Shown here: positions 29,539 through 37,087 of the stretch, piece after piece | How positions within the stretch are numbered: the stretch's first letter is position 1 | Layout of the letters: every line of letters begins with the position of its first letter | Assembly (NCBI GenBank): GCA_041674525.1 | Contig: JBAYVN010000001.1 | Location: 49,193 to 113,192 of the forward strand | Length of the DNA: 64,000 bases | Direction of reading: 5' to 3' | DNA from: SHYQ01 sp041674525 | Lineage (GTDB): Bacteria; Chloroflexota; Dehalococcoidia; UBA2979 | Program-made: the position numbers and the translations under genes | Notes under the pieces: model-generated | Told to the model about the DNA's origin: nothing | The model's input: only the letters and a program-made list of their open reading frames with translations | The model's database searches: none

Positions 29539-29991
29539 TTGCTACGAATCCGTCTGCGCCGCACCGGCCAGAAGCACCAGCCCTCGTACCGCCTCGTGGT
29601 CGCGGACCAGAACGCGCGCCGCGATGGTGACTTCGTGGAGATCGTCGGGCACTACAACCCCCGCACCGAGCCCTCCACCATCGCCCTGAACGAGGAGCGC
29701 ATCCGCTACTGGATCGGCGTCGGGGCGCAACCCTCGGACACCGTGCACCGCATCCTGCACACGCAGGGCCTCATCGCCGTCGCCCCCCGCAAGCAGGCGT
29801 CCAAGCCCAGTCGCGCCGAGCGCGAGGCTGCGGAGGCCGCGGCGAAGGCCGCCGCCGAGGCGCGCGAGGCTGCCAAGAAGGCCGCCGAGGAAGCCGCGAA
29901 GGCGGCCGCCGAGGCCGAGGCCGCTGCTGCGAAGGCCGCCGCAGAGGCTGCCGCCGCCGCTGCCGCTGGTGACGCCCCGGCTGCCGAGTAA
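29539..29991 (+). CDS. rpsP: Ribosomal protein bS16 with Ala-rich C-terminal extension
   Basis: The first 80 residues are a normal S16 (MLRIRLRRTGQKHQPSYRLV, VEIVGHYNPRTEP, RYWIGVGAQPSDTVHRIL). A further 65-70 residues of almost only Ala, Glu and Lys follow (for example AAKAAAEAREAAKKAAEEAA) and are predicted to form a long helix or coiled coil. The total of 150 residues is nearly double the usual length. TTG 29539 is the start, preceded by GGAGG (29527-29531). It heads the rpsP-khpA-rimM cluster. Confidence 0.93.
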   Translation: MLRIRLRRTGQKHQPSYRLVVADQNARRDGDFVEIVGHYNPRTEPSTIALNEERIRYWIGVGAQPSDTVHRILHTQGLIAVAPRKQASKPSRAEREAAEAAAKAAAEAREAAKKAAEEAAKAAAEAEAAAAKAAAEAAAAAAAGDAPAAE

Positions 29992-29994
29992 CCG

Positions 29995-30222
29995 GTGAAG
30001 AAGCTCATCGAATACGTTGCCCGCGCCCTCGCCGAGAAGCCCGACGAGGTGCTGGTCGAGGAGGAGCACGACGGCGACCGCGTCGTGCTGCACCTCTACG
30101 TCTCCGAGGAGGACAAGGGGCGCGTGATCGGCCGGGACGGCCGCTGCGCGAACGCGATGCGCTCCCTGCTCCACGTGGCCGCGGTCCGCGCCGGCGTGCG
30201 CGCCACGCTCAGCATCGAATAG
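29995..30222 (+). CDS. khpA: KH-domain RNA-binding protein KhpA
   Basis: This 75-residue single KH domain contains the GxxG loop in RVIGRDGRCANAMRSLLHVA. It sits between rpsP and rimM, the normal place for KhpA (YlqC), which binds RNA with KhpB. GTG 29995 starts 3 nt after the rpsP stop. Confidence 0.93.
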   Translation: MKKLIEYVARALAEKPDEVLVEEEHDGDRVVLHLYVSEEDKGRVIGRDGRCANAMRSLLHVAAVRAGVRATLSIE

Positions 30223-30227
30223 CCGCC

Positions 30228-30875
30228 ATGCCAGACCCCGTCGCCGGCGCCGAGCAGCCCGCGCCCGGTGAGGGCGCTCGCCCCGAGCCCCGCGAGGCGG
30301 CTCGACAGCAGGCGCCCGGTGAGGGCGCTCGCGCAGAGTCGCGTGAGCAGCCTAGGGGCGCGCGAGAACTCGAGGTCTCGCCCGGGCGCGTCGCGGTGGG
30401 TCGCATCAACGGCACGTGGGGCCTCAAGGGCCACGTGAAGGTCACCCCCCTGAGCACCAACCCCGAACGCCTCAAGGCCGGCGCCACGGTCCTCGTGCGT
30501 GGCCGCCCGGCGCAGATCCTCGAAGTCGTCACGCCCCAGGGCTACCCGATCATCCGCTTCCAGGGCTACCCCGATCGCACGGCCGCCGAGCGCCTGCGCG
30601 ACACGCTGATCGAGATCGACGAGGCCGACCTCCCCCCGCTCCCCGAGGACGAGTACTACGTCGACGACCTGGTGGGGCTCGACGTCGTCACGACCGCCGG
30701 GGAGCCCATCGGGCGGCTCACGGAGGTCCTCGCCACCGGCGCGAACGACGTGTACGTGGTCGCGCGTCCGGGGAAGCGCGACGCGCTCATCCCCGCGATC
30801 GGCGATGTGGTGATCTCCGTGGACCTGCCCGGCAGGCGCATGGTGATCGAGCCGGTGCCGGGCCTCCTCGACTAG
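30228..30875 (+). CDS. rimM: Ribosome maturation factor RimM with N-terminal extension
   Basis: The RimM core runs from about residue 52 (VSPGRVAVGRINGTWGLKGH) through the N-terminal barrel to the PRC-barrel domain (DDLVGLDVVTTAGEPIGRLT, PGKRDALIPAI). It assists 30S head maturation with uS19. The first 50 residues are a Pro/Glu/Ala-rich, probably disordered leader containing APGEGAR twice. It is encoded by a 21-bp direct repeat at 30261-30281 and 30312-30332, which looks like a recent 51-bp duplication. The usual next genes trmD and rplS are absent; tRNA-Ala follows instead. Confidence 0.93.
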   Translation: MPDPVAGAEQPAPGEGARPEPREAARQQAPGEGARAESREQPRGARELEVSPGRVAVGRINGTWGLKGHVKVTPLSTNPERLKAGATVLVRGRPAQILEVVTPQGYPIIRFQGYPDRTAAERLRDTLIEIDEADLPPLPEDEYYVDDLVGLDVVTTAGEPIGRLTEVLATGANDVYVVARPGKRDALIPAIGDVVISVDLPGRRMVIEPVPGLLD

Positions 30876-30907
30876 CGGACACGAGCGGACGTGCGCCGGT
30901 CCTCCGT

Positions 30908-30937
30908 TTGCCGCAGGCACGAGGGCCTTCCTATACT
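30908..30937 (+). promoter_or_regulatory. Promoter of tRNA-Ala
   Basis: TTGCCG (30908-30913) is separated by 18 nt from TATACT (30932-30937). This lies 12 nt before the first base of the tRNA, a normal distance. Confidence 0.55.
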
Positions 30938-30949
30938 GATCATTCTGTT

Positions 30950-31025
30950 GGGGGCGTAGCTCAGCTGGGAGAGCGCTGCGTTCGCATCGCAGAGGTCAGG
31001 GGTTCGAATCCCCTCGTCTCCACCA
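30950..31025 (+). tRNA. tRNA-Ala(CGC), host of an integrated element
   Basis: Acceptor GGGGGCG/CGTCTCC contains the G3-U70 pair that identifies tRNA-Ala. The anticodon stem is CTGCG/CGCAG with loop TTCGCAT (anticodon CGC, reads GCG), the T-loop is GGTTCGAATCC, and CCA is encoded. Its last 17 bases are repeated at 46455-46471 and form the attachment core of the adjoining island. Confidence 0.95.
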
Positions 31026-32436
31026 ACTCCACATAGGAACCTGAACAGTTTCCGGGTGCGGCCCCAGCCGCAGCCCGGAGCAGGGCCTCGAGGCCGGGGA
31101 CCGGGCGGAACCCGGCGACGGCGCGAGCCGTGATGTCCACGTACACCTCCTCGACGGCCGCGCCCAGCAGCTCGCGGCGCTCACGTTCGTCGGCGCGCGT
31201 CCACAGCGCACCCAGGTCTCGCACCAGCCCGAAGGCTGCCTCGATTGGCGGGGCGCTGGTGCCCGTGGCGGCGCGCAGGCGGGCGTCGATGTCCGCCATG
31301 CGCAACTCGTACTCGGTGTCGCTCAGCGCTCCAGGGACCATGTAGGCGCGCGCCAGGCGGCGCTTCGCGTCCTGCAGGCGCTCCAGGTCGCCTGCCGGCG
31401 TGAGTGCGCGCTGCGCCTCCTCGAGGGCGGCTCTGAGCGCGCGATCGTCGAGGCGGATGGCGGCGAAGACCTCGCCCATCTGCTCGTCCAGCGCGGAGGC
31501 CGCGATGCTGCGTCCCGTCGTTCGACACGGGCGGCCGTGGCGCTCCTTGTAGACGGCCCGGCCGCTCCCCAGTGTGTCCGTCCACAGCGGCCGCAGGCAG
31601 TGTGTGCAGTGGATGCGCCCGGCGAGCGCCCCGTGCGCCCGCCGCGGGCCGACGATGGTGCGCTTCTCGCGGCGCGAGGCGGCGGCGTGCCACAGCTCCG
31701 CCGTGACGATCGCCTCGTGGCGGCCCGGGTGCTCCTGCCCCATGTACGAGACGACGCCGAGGTAGAAGCGGCAGCCGATGATGTCCTTCACGGCGAACCC
31801 GGTGAAGGCGTTCCCTCGGCGGGTTCGGTGGCCCTCGGCGTTGAGCCACTCCGCGATCGCCCGGTAGGACTCCCCGCGCGCACGGCGCTCGAAGGCGCCA
31901 CGCACGGCCTCGGCCGCGTGCTCGTCCACGACGGCCGCTCCGGCCTCGTTGCGGTAGCCGAAGGACGCCAGCCCGATGGTCTCTCCCCGGCGGGCGCGCT
32001 CGGTCAACGCCTTCGTGACGTGCTGCCCCAGCAGGTCCGAGGAGAGCTCGTGCGAAGCGGCCATCACCGCCAGCGTCATCTTCCCGACTGGCGAGGTGAA
32101 GTCCATGCGCTCCATCAGCGAGACGAAGCCGACATCCGCCTTCCCCAGCCGGGTCAGCGTGTCCCGCTGGACCCCGCCGTGCCGGGCCCAACGGCTCAGC
32201 TCGTGAACGATGACCACGTCGAACCGCCCACGCTCGGCGTCGGCCAGCAGGCGGGCGAAGGCGGGGCGCTTCGCGATCACGTCCGTGTGCGCGCTCACGC
32301 CCTCGTCGGCGTAGATCTCGACCAGGTCGTGCCCCTCGCGCGCACATGCCTCTTCGATGGCGCGGCGCTGCGCCGCCAGCGACAGGCCGTCGACCTGCAT
32401 CTCCGAACTCACCCGCACGTACCCCGCTGCTCTCAT
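30961..32436 (-). CDS. Large serine recombinase (integrase of the element)
   Basis: The 491-residue protein has an N-terminal resolvase catalytic domain (GYVRVSSEMQVDGLSLAAQ, nucleophile Ser10; VVIVHELSRWARH). It also has a recombinase domain (about 160-265, GLASFGYRNEAG), a zinc-ribbon (about 275-305, HCTHCLRPLW and a later Cys), and a coiled coil followed by a basic tail. It should catalyse integration and excision by double-strand exchange. The stop lies inside tRNA-Ala, so the last 20 or so residues (RGFEPLTSAMRTQRSPS) are the antisense of the tRNA. The ATG overlaps the stop of the preceding small gene. It is the last member of the element's early operon. Confidence 0.93.
   Translation of the reverse strand: MRAAGYVRVSSEMQVDGLSLAAQRRAIEEACAREGHDLVEIYADEGVSAHTDVIAKRPAFARLLADAERGRFDVVIVHELSRWARHGGVQRDTLTRLGKADVGFVSLMERMDFTSPVGKMTLAVMAASHELSSDLLGQHVTKALTERARRGETIGLASFGYRNEAGAAVVDEHAAEAVRGAFERRARGESYRAIAEWLNAEGHRTRRGNAFTGFAVKDIIGCRFYLGVVSYMGQEHPGRHEAIVTAELWHAAASRREKRTIVGPRRAHGALAGRIHCTHCLRPLWTDTLGSGRAVYKERHGRPCRTTGRSIAASALDEQMGEVFAAIRLDDRALRAALEEAQRALTPAGDLERLQDAKRRLARAYMVPGALSDTEYELRMADIDARLRAATGTSAPPIEAAFGLVRDLGALWTRADERERRELLGAAVEEVYVDITARAVAGFRPVPGLEALLRAAAGAAPGNCSGSYVELVETRGFEPLTSAMRTQRSPS
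31009..31025 (+). repeat. attL core, 17 bp
   Basis: TCCCCTCGTCTCCACCA is the T-stem/acceptor/CCA end of tRNA-Ala and also encodes part of the recombinase C-terminus on the other strand. It matches 46455-46471 exactly. Confidence 0.85.
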
Positions 32437-32561
32437 GCCGCCTGGTCCTTCCGCTCCCGCTCCGCCTGCTCGCGCAGCGCGATCGCGGCCGCCACACGGC
32501 CGACGGTCCGCGCGAGGGTGTCCACGGCAGAGCGTACGACGGCGGGCGGCTGGTGAGTCAC
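32433..32561 (-). CDS. Small basic/helical protein (42 aa)
   Basis: The protein reads VTHQPPAVVRSAVDTLARTV then a helical GRVAAAIALREQAERERKDQ. No family is recognised. It is held real because its GTG overlaps the upstream stop (GTGA) and its own stop overlaps the recombinase ATG (ATGA). Confidence 0.55.
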   Translation of the reverse strand: MTHQPPAVVRSAVDTLARTVGRVAAAIALREQAERERKDQAA

Positions 32562-32788
32562 CGGGCGCCTCCGCAGGTCTCCATGTGCTCGTCGAGGCGC
32601 CGCGCGAGCTCGATCGTGGCGGTGGATGCGTCCAGGATCTCCGGGGCCTTCAGGATGAGCCGTACGGCCTCCACGGAGGTCCCGGCGCGGATGGCGCGCA
32701 GCAGGACCTCGTTGCGCCGGCGGCCGCGGGCAATGTCCGCAGCCGTGACCGCGGGCACCTCCCCGATCAGCTCGCCCTGGGTGTTCAT
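32558..32788 (-). CDS. Hypothetical protein (76 aa)
   Basis: This is a helical 76-residue protein (MNTQGELIGEVPAVTAADIA, then RAGTSVEAVRLILKAPEILD). No family is recognised. It is linked to both neighbours by overlapping start and stop codons, so it is probably expressed with the recombinase. A small DNA-binding role, such as a directionality factor, is possible but unsupported. Confidence 0.6.
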   Translation of the reverse strand: MNTQGELIGEVPAVTAADIARGRRRNEVLLRAIRAGTSVEAVRLILKAPEILDASTATIELARRLDEHMETCGGAR

Positions 32789-33177
32789 CGGGCGGCCTCG
32801 TCCCGTTCCGTGAGCAGTTCCACGAGCTCAAAGCGCACCACCCACAGCGAGTTGGTCGAGCGCCGCCATCCATCGAACACCTCGCGCGGTGTCGCTCCAC
32901 CGAAGAGGGTCAACCCGTGCTCTGCGAGATAGGCGAACCCCTCACCCTCCCAATCCTCGTCGGGAACGTCACGCGCGGCCTCGAGACGGGGAGCCGCGGT
33001 GAGGCGGATCGTGCCGACGCGCTTCCCTTTGCCAGTGCGCGGGTTCTTGTCCCAGGCCTGCAGCAGATCACCCGGGTTCAGTGCGTAGGCGTAGGACTCT
33101 TTCCACTCGCGTCGCGTGACCGTCTTGCGACCGGCCAGCAACGCAGGCGTCGTCTCTGCGAAACTGATGATCCTCAT
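32785..33177 (-). CDS. ASCH/PUA-like domain protein
   Basis: This 130-residue protein opens MRIISFAETTPALLAGRKTV and continues TRREW, then PGDLLQAWDKNPRTGKGKRV and GTIRLT. The pattern of a start strand, LLAGRKTVTRR, a GD-LL turn and a later basic strand is that of ASCH-like (PUA-fold) proteins common in phages, thought to bind RNA or modified bases. Phage versions are uncharacterised. The start overlaps the J-domain stop (ATGA). Confidence 0.7.
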   Translation of the reverse strand: MRIISFAETTPALLAGRKTVTRREWKESYAYALNPGDLLQAWDKNPRTGKGKRVGTIRLTAAPRLEAARDVPDEDWEGEGFAYLAEHGLTLFGGATPREVFDGWRRSTNSLWVVRFELVELLTERDEAAR

Positions 33178-33689
33178 GCCACCACCGCCATCACGCGATC
33201 GCGCGCGGCGTTGAGTTCCTTCATCTGCTCCTCGGACCCTCCCGGGGCGTCCGGGTGCGCGCTCTTCGCCTTGACGCGGTACATCGCCTCGATCTCGTCG
33301 GCGGTGGCGCCCGGGCGCAGCCCGAGCACCTCCCACGGGTCGCGCGCGGTCGCGGGGGCGGCGAGCTGCATGAAGGCCGACTGCATGGTCTCGTACACGC
33401 CCCGGCGCTCGATCATGCGCATGTCGTCCAGGCAGAGGCGCAGCACCTTCAGGTTGAGCGAGGAGGTCTCGTAGTCGTCCATCGTGAGCGTCACGGTGCG
33501 GCCGTCCTTCACGAAGACGACCGTGACGGCGCGCTCGGCCCGCGTGACCGCCCGGCTGTTCGCTCGGGAGAGCATGACGTTCGGCGAGGCGCTGTAGTCG
33601 CGCACGCCCCACATCCGGAAGACGCCGTCGAGCTTCTCCATCTCGAAGTGCCAGCCCTGGGCGTCCGGCGGCCGGTAGGTCTGCGTCAT
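33174..33689 (-). CDS. J-domain (DnaJ-like) protein
   Basis: The C-terminal third of this 171-residue protein is a J domain: DPWEVLGLRPGATADEIEAM, then the invariant HPD (residues 145-147) in KAKSAHPDAPGG, then EEQMKELNAARD. The N-terminal 110 residues (WHFEMEKLDGVFRMWGVRDY) are a separate domain that I do not recognise. It may recruit host DnaK to a replication or packaging complex, by analogy with other phage J proteins. It overlaps both neighbours. Confidence 0.85.
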   Translation of the reverse strand: MTQTYRPPDAQGWHFEMEKLDGVFRMWGVRDYSASPNVMLSRANSRAVTRAERAVTVVFVKDGRTVTLTMDDYETSSLNLKVLRLCLDDMRMIERRGVYETMQSAFMQLAAPATARDPWEVLGLRPGATADEIEAMYRVKAKSAHPDAPGGSEEQMKELNAARDRVMAVVA

Positions 33690-34195
33690 CCGTTCCACTC
33701 CTCGCAACCGTCGCTGGTGGTCCACGGCGCCATGCCGTTCGCGGCCGCGATGCGGGCCGCCTGGCGGAACTGCTCCTCGAGATCCGCGGGGACGGGGCCG
33801 TGGAAGCGCGGCATGACCTGGCAGGCCCCCTCCTCGCCGGCCGCACCGCGAGCGGCGGGGTTGAACCGCGACTCGCAGTAGCAGGCACGCAGGAGGTCGT
33901 ACTCGTGGGCCTCCGGCGCTGCGTGCAGGTAGGCGCGCATGACCTCCACGGAGACGGTCCGTGCGGTGGCACCGGACGCGAGGACGCGCGAGAGCCCGGC
34001 CTGCGGCGTCGGGATGTAGAGCGTGGCGGCCGGGGATGTGGTCAGCTCGGACGCACGCCGTTCCAACGATGCGCCCGAGCCAGGAGGTGCGCCTGCTCCC
34101 CCATCCCCGACCGTTACCCCCGCAGGCGCGGGACCACGCAGCCACAGCGATCCGATCAGCACGAGAGCGACCGGGACAACGGCGAGCGCCTTCAT
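33686..34195 (-). CDS. Putative lytic transglycosylase-like exported protein
   Basis: This 169-residue protein has an N-terminal hydrophobic export or anchor segment (MKALAVVPVALVLIGSLWL), a low-complexity linker and a C-terminal segment LLRACYCESRFNPAARGAAG with EGACQVMPRFHG. The E-S-x-F-N-P-x-A ... G-x-x-Q pattern matches the SLT catalytic region (Glu108). Cell-wall cleavage is the likely role. The two Cys beside the catalytic Glu are unusual. The domain is shorter than a full SLT fold, so a degraded copy is possible. Confidence 0.6.
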   Translation of the reverse strand: MKALAVVPVALVLIGSLWLRGPAPAGVTVGDGGAGAPPGSGASLERRASELTTSPAATLYIPTPQAGLSRVLASGATARTVSVEVMRAYLHAAPEAHEYDLLRACYCESRFNPAARGAAGEEGACQVMPRFHGPVPADLEEQFRQAARIAAANGMAPWTTSDGCEEWNG

Positions 34196-34674
34196 GCGGC
34201 CACCTCCGCGATCTCCACGAAGATGCCCTCGTCGCGCCAGTCGGGGACGCCGACGATCGGCGGCTGGCCGAGCTGGACGGTGAGGTGCGGGTAGCGGTCC
34301 TCGACGATGAGGCGGGCGGCGTCGCCGGGTGCGGCGCTCCGGCAGCCCAGCGCGTCGATCAGGGCCTTGCAGGCCGCGATCAGGTTGTCCGGGTCAGCGG
34401 CGCGGTAGCGGTCCGCCCAGCGCATGTAGCCGCTCGGCCAGGCCCCGTCGTACTCACGCTTCGGGCGGCGGCTGCTGTAGCCGGCCGTCAGCGTGACCAC
34501 GGCGCGGTCGAGCGGCGCGGCAGGGCGGCCGGCGCCTTGTTCCTGCCGCGCGATCGCCGTGACCACCTCGGCGCGATAGGCGGCGACCACGGGCGCCTTC
34601 TGTGCGCCGTGCTTCCGCCGGTTCGGGCTCAGGTCCCGCGGCGGCAGCGGCACGAGGTACCGGTAGGTGGTCAC
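34192..34674 (-). CDS. RusA-like Holliday junction resolvase
   Basis: This 160-residue protein carries DPDNLIAACKALIDAL with the metal-binding Asp94, Asp96 and Asp107 and Lys103, the signature of RusA endonucleases, and an N-terminal strand YRYLVPLPPRDLSPNRR. RusA homologues in phages cut branched DNA before packaging or during recombination. GTG 34674 overlaps the upstream stop (GTGA). A longer frame starting at 34812 runs into the previous gene and is not used. Confidence 0.85.
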   Translation of the reverse strand: MTTYRYLVPLPPRDLSPNRRKHGAQKAPVVAAYRAEVVTAIARQEQGAGRPAAPLDRAVVTLTAGYSSRRPKREYDGAWPSGYMRWADRYRAADPDNLIAACKALIDALGCRSAAPGDAARLIVEDRYPHLTVQLGQPPIVGVPDWRDEGIFVEIAEVAA

Positions 34675-35105
34675 GGGATCACCTCGGGGCTGTAGACGTG
34701 CCATGTCTTGTCGGCGCCGATCCCGCGGTACGCACCAACCCGCGCGAGGCGTTCCGTTGGCTGCAGGTGTGCCGGTTCCTGGGCGAGGTGGTTGGCGGCG
34801 GACCACCCGCATGCGCCCTCAGGAGTCCAGGCGGTGCATACGCCCGGAGTCTCAGACTCGGGAGCTGGGCGGCCGCCGTTCGTCTCGTGCCACCAGCGGT
34901 GCGAGTTCTCGAGGATGCGGTTCTCTTGCTCGGATCCGCCCCACAGTCCGAAGCCGGGGTCGTGCCCGGGCAGGCTGCATCTGATCCGCCAGTTACCCGC
35001 CGAACCGTACGGCTCACAGACGAGCGCAGGCGGCCAGGGCGGGTCTGGAATGCCAGCGATCGGCCCGAAGATGTCCAACTGCAGCGCGGACACCACATCG
35101 CTCAT
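34671..35105 (-). CDS. Hypothetical phage protein (144 aa)
   Basis: This soluble, Trp-rich 144-residue protein starts MSDVVSALQLDIFGPIAGIP and includes WRIRCSLPGHDPGFGLWGGS and HRWWHETNGGRP. The abundance of Trp, Cys and His is similar to small phage proteins of unknown role next to methylases. ATG 35105 overlaps the methylase stop (ATGA). No function can be assigned. Confidence 0.65.
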   Translation of the reverse strand: MSDVVSALQLDIFGPIAGIPDPPWPPALVCEPYGSAGNWRIRCSLPGHDPGFGLWGGSEQENRILENSHRWWHETNGGRPAPESETPGVCTAWTPEGACGWSAANHLAQEPAHLQPTERLARVGAYRGIGADKTWHVYSPEVIP

Positions 35106-35767
35106 CGGTACCACCCGATCGGTGGCGTGCCCTCGGGTATGCCTGGACCCCAGAAGAACCAGGCGTACTCGATGGAGTCGCCGCCATTGCCCGTGAAGTC
35201 GGGGCGATCACGGAGCACGCGGATCGCGCGCGGCGGGTACTGCTCTAGCCAGTCCTGGCGCTCGTCCAGCCCGCCCAGCACGTTCAGCCGCAGCAGGAAG
35301 GCCGCGATGGACGGCTCCAGGTACTCGATGGTGTGCCGGAGGAACTCAAGCGCCGCCGAGAACGGCGGGTTGGCAATGACGACATCGGCGATCTTCGAGA
35401 AGCCGAACCCGGTGAAGTCCTCTGTGAAGACGAGGTCCGCGCCGGCGGCGAGGAGCCGCGCCTGGTAGTCATCCTTTCCGGCCGCGAGCAGTTCGGCGTG
35501 CTTCTGCGCCTCGAACATGCTCACCGCTCGATGCAGCGGCATGTCCTGCGGGAACGCCTCGACGCCAGCGATGTGCGCGCGCGACCCGAACACGGCCCGC
35601 GCCTCGCGCGTCAGCGCGCCCATTCCGGCGCCGGCGTCGATGAACGACACCTCGCCGCAGCCAGCCAGCATCTGCTCCAGTTCCAGCATGGCCGGGCGCG
35701 CGGCCACCGCCGGTGTCTCGTAGAAGTCGTTCTTCTCGCGGACCGCCCCACGATTCGTGCTGCTCAC
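35102..35767 (-). CDS. Phage DNA N6-adenine methyltransferase
   Basis: This 221-residue protein has SAM motif I DAGAGMGAL (44-52), the catalytic motif IV NPPF (133-136), and an N-terminal KNDFYETPAVAARPAML like that of phage adenine methylases. It probably modifies the element's DNA, perhaps against host restriction. GTG 35767 has GAGGAGG 7 nt upstream and overlaps the stop of the small membrane gene. No partner restriction enzyme is present, so it is an orphan methylase. Confidence 0.87.
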   Translation of the reverse strand: MSSTNRGAVREKNDFYETPAVAARPAMLELEQMLAGCGEVSFIDAGAGMGALTREARAVFGSRAHIAGVEAFPQDMPLHRAVSMFEAQKHAELLAAGKDDYQARLLAAGADLVFTEDFTGFGFSKIADVVIANPPFSAALEFLRHTIEYLEPSIAAFLLRLNVLGGLDERQDWLEQYPPRAIRVLRDRPDFTGNGGDSIEYAWFFWGPGIPEGTPPIGWYR

Positions 35768-35862
35768 GATCGCCCCTCCTCGCGCGGCGCGAGCGCGCGG
35801 GTCCACCACTGGCGGAGCAGCTCCGCCGAGGCGATCACGACGACGGCGATGAGCGCGATCAT
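35764..35862 (-). CDS. Small membrane protein (32 aa)
   Basis: The protein is a single hydrophobic helix MIALIAVVVIASAELL followed by RQWWTRALAPREEGRS, a positively charged cytoplasmic end. ATG 35862 has a good Shine-Dalgarno (GGGAGG) and overlaps the stop of the upstream gene. Its own stop overlaps the methylase GTG. The function is unknown. Confidence 0.6.
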   Translation of the reverse strand: MIALIAVVVIASAELLRQWWTRALAPREEGRS

Positions 35863-36276
35863 GCGGTCCTCCCGGCGATGAGCAGGACGGTGATGTGCCC
35901 GCCGAAGCGCATCTGCTTCGTCTGCGCCGCGGAGAGCTCGCGGTAGGTGCGGCCGTCGAGCTCGAGCGCGGAGGCGACGTGCATCCAGCAGGGCGGCGGC
36001 GACCTGCGTCACCGGCTCGCGTGCGGCGTCTGCGATGGCGATCACGCCCCCGTCGTCCTTCAGGCGGCGCACCTCGAGGCACTCATGCACCAGGAGCCCG
36101 GCGGCGGGCTTCTCGCAGCCCTCCACGATCATCAGCGTCTCGGCGTATCCGCTCTCGCCGGCGAAGAAGGGGCGCTGGCACGTCACGCGCGTTGTCGCCG
36201 GCAGCGCGACGGCGGTCATGGAGCCACTCGAGCGGAGCCCCACGACCGCCGGCGCGTCGTTCACCCCCGTCGTCAT
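35859..36276 (-). pseudogene. Hypothetical phage gene with a frameshift
   Basis: The gene starts at ATG 36276 (overlapping the upstream stop) with MTTGVNDAPAVVGLRSSG and stays protein-like to EPVTQVAAALL. From about 35985 the coding signal moves to another frame, HVASALELDGRTYRELSAAQ to LLIAGRTA, ending at 35859 where the stop overlaps the next ATG. The 418-nt span is not a multiple of three, so one base is gained or lost in CTGCTGGATG. A mutation, a sequencing error or a programmed shift are all possible. No family is recognised. Confidence 0.6.
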
Positions 36277-36746
36277 GCGACACCGCCTTCCGTGCACGCT
36301 TCGCATACGCCGTCGGGGCGGAGGTACTGGGTATGGTCGCCGCAGACGCGGCAGATCCGTTGGCGGTTGAGGTCGGCGATGACGGATTCACGGAAGGCGT
36401 GCGCGAGGGCCGCGGTGATATCCCCGGGCACTGCGACAACCTCCGGCAGCATCCCGCGGTCGACCCACGCCCGGACCATCACGTGCAGTTCGCCGAGCAT
36501 CGACTTCTTCAGTTCCTCGTCCGCCAGCATCTGCGCGACGTACTCCTCCATCTCGGCGCCCACATCCTCGATGACTGTGGTGAGTTGCTCCTCGGTGTTG
36601 AGCAGGTAACTGATCGCCGAGTACGCGCCGGCGTAGAAGGTGTCGCGCATCTGCTGCACCTGCACGGGAGGCGCCAGCTCGGACAGCACCTCCTCGGCAT
36701 ATGACCCCCACAGCGCGCGGATGCGGTCCCTGCGAGTGACGGTCAT
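36273..36746 (-). CDS. Helical protein with C-terminal zinc ribbon (157 aa)
   Basis: A long alpha-helical body (SYAEEVLSELAPPVQVQQMR, NTEEQLTTVIEDVGAEMEEY) is followed by a C-terminal zinc-ribbon-like knuckle pair CRVCGDHTQYLRPDGVCEAC. No family is recognised. It overlaps its neighbours at both ends by ATGA. Confidence 0.65.
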   Translation of the reverse strand: MTVTRRDRIRALWGSYAEEVLSELAPPVQVQQMRDTFYAGAYSAISYLLNTEEQLTTVIEDVGAEMEEYVAQMLADEELKKSMLGELHVMVRAWVDRGMLPEVVAVPGDITAALAHAFRESVIADLNRQRICRVCGDHTQYLRPDGVCEACTEGGVA

Positions 36747-37087
36747 GCGACACCGCCCGCCGGGTAGCCACGACGGCGCGCCTCCAGGCGGCGCGTGAGT
36801 TCGTGCAGGTCATGCTGAGCGCGCTCGGCGCGGCGGCCGGCGTCCGCCTGGTGGACGGCGAGGTCAAGGGCGTCGTCGTACGCCGCGAGTACGAGGCGCG
36901 CGTGAACGCCGATGCCGGACTCCGGCATCTCCTCGGCGCACAGCCGGAGCATGGTGATCGCCAGGTGCTCGAAGTGCCCGTACTGCGGCTGCGCGCTGCC
37001 CGCGCGTGCGAGGACGATCTCGCCGCGGAGCGTCGCGAGCTCCCCCGCGATCGTGGGGTCCACCAGGCTCAGGCGCGGCGCGCTCAC
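36743..37087 (-). CDS. Hypothetical helical protein (114 aa)
   Basis: The protein begins VSAPRLSLVDPTIAGELATL and is almost entirely helical, with QYGHFEHLAITMLRLCAEEM and a basic end. GTG 37087 overlaps the clamp-like gene stop (GTGA). No function is recognised. Confidence 0.6.
   Translation of the reverse strand: MSAPRLSLVDPTIAGELATLRGEIVLARAGSAQPQYGHFEHLAITMLRLCAEEMPESGIGVHARLVLAAYDDALDLAVHQADAGRRAERAQHDLHELTRRLEARRRGYPAGGVA

Noticed and set aside
30961..31025. A conserved C-terminal domain in the recombinase (RGFEPLTSAMRTQRSPS)
   Set aside because: This peptide is the antisense translation of a tRNA and recurs in databases for that reason. It is not a protein domain.
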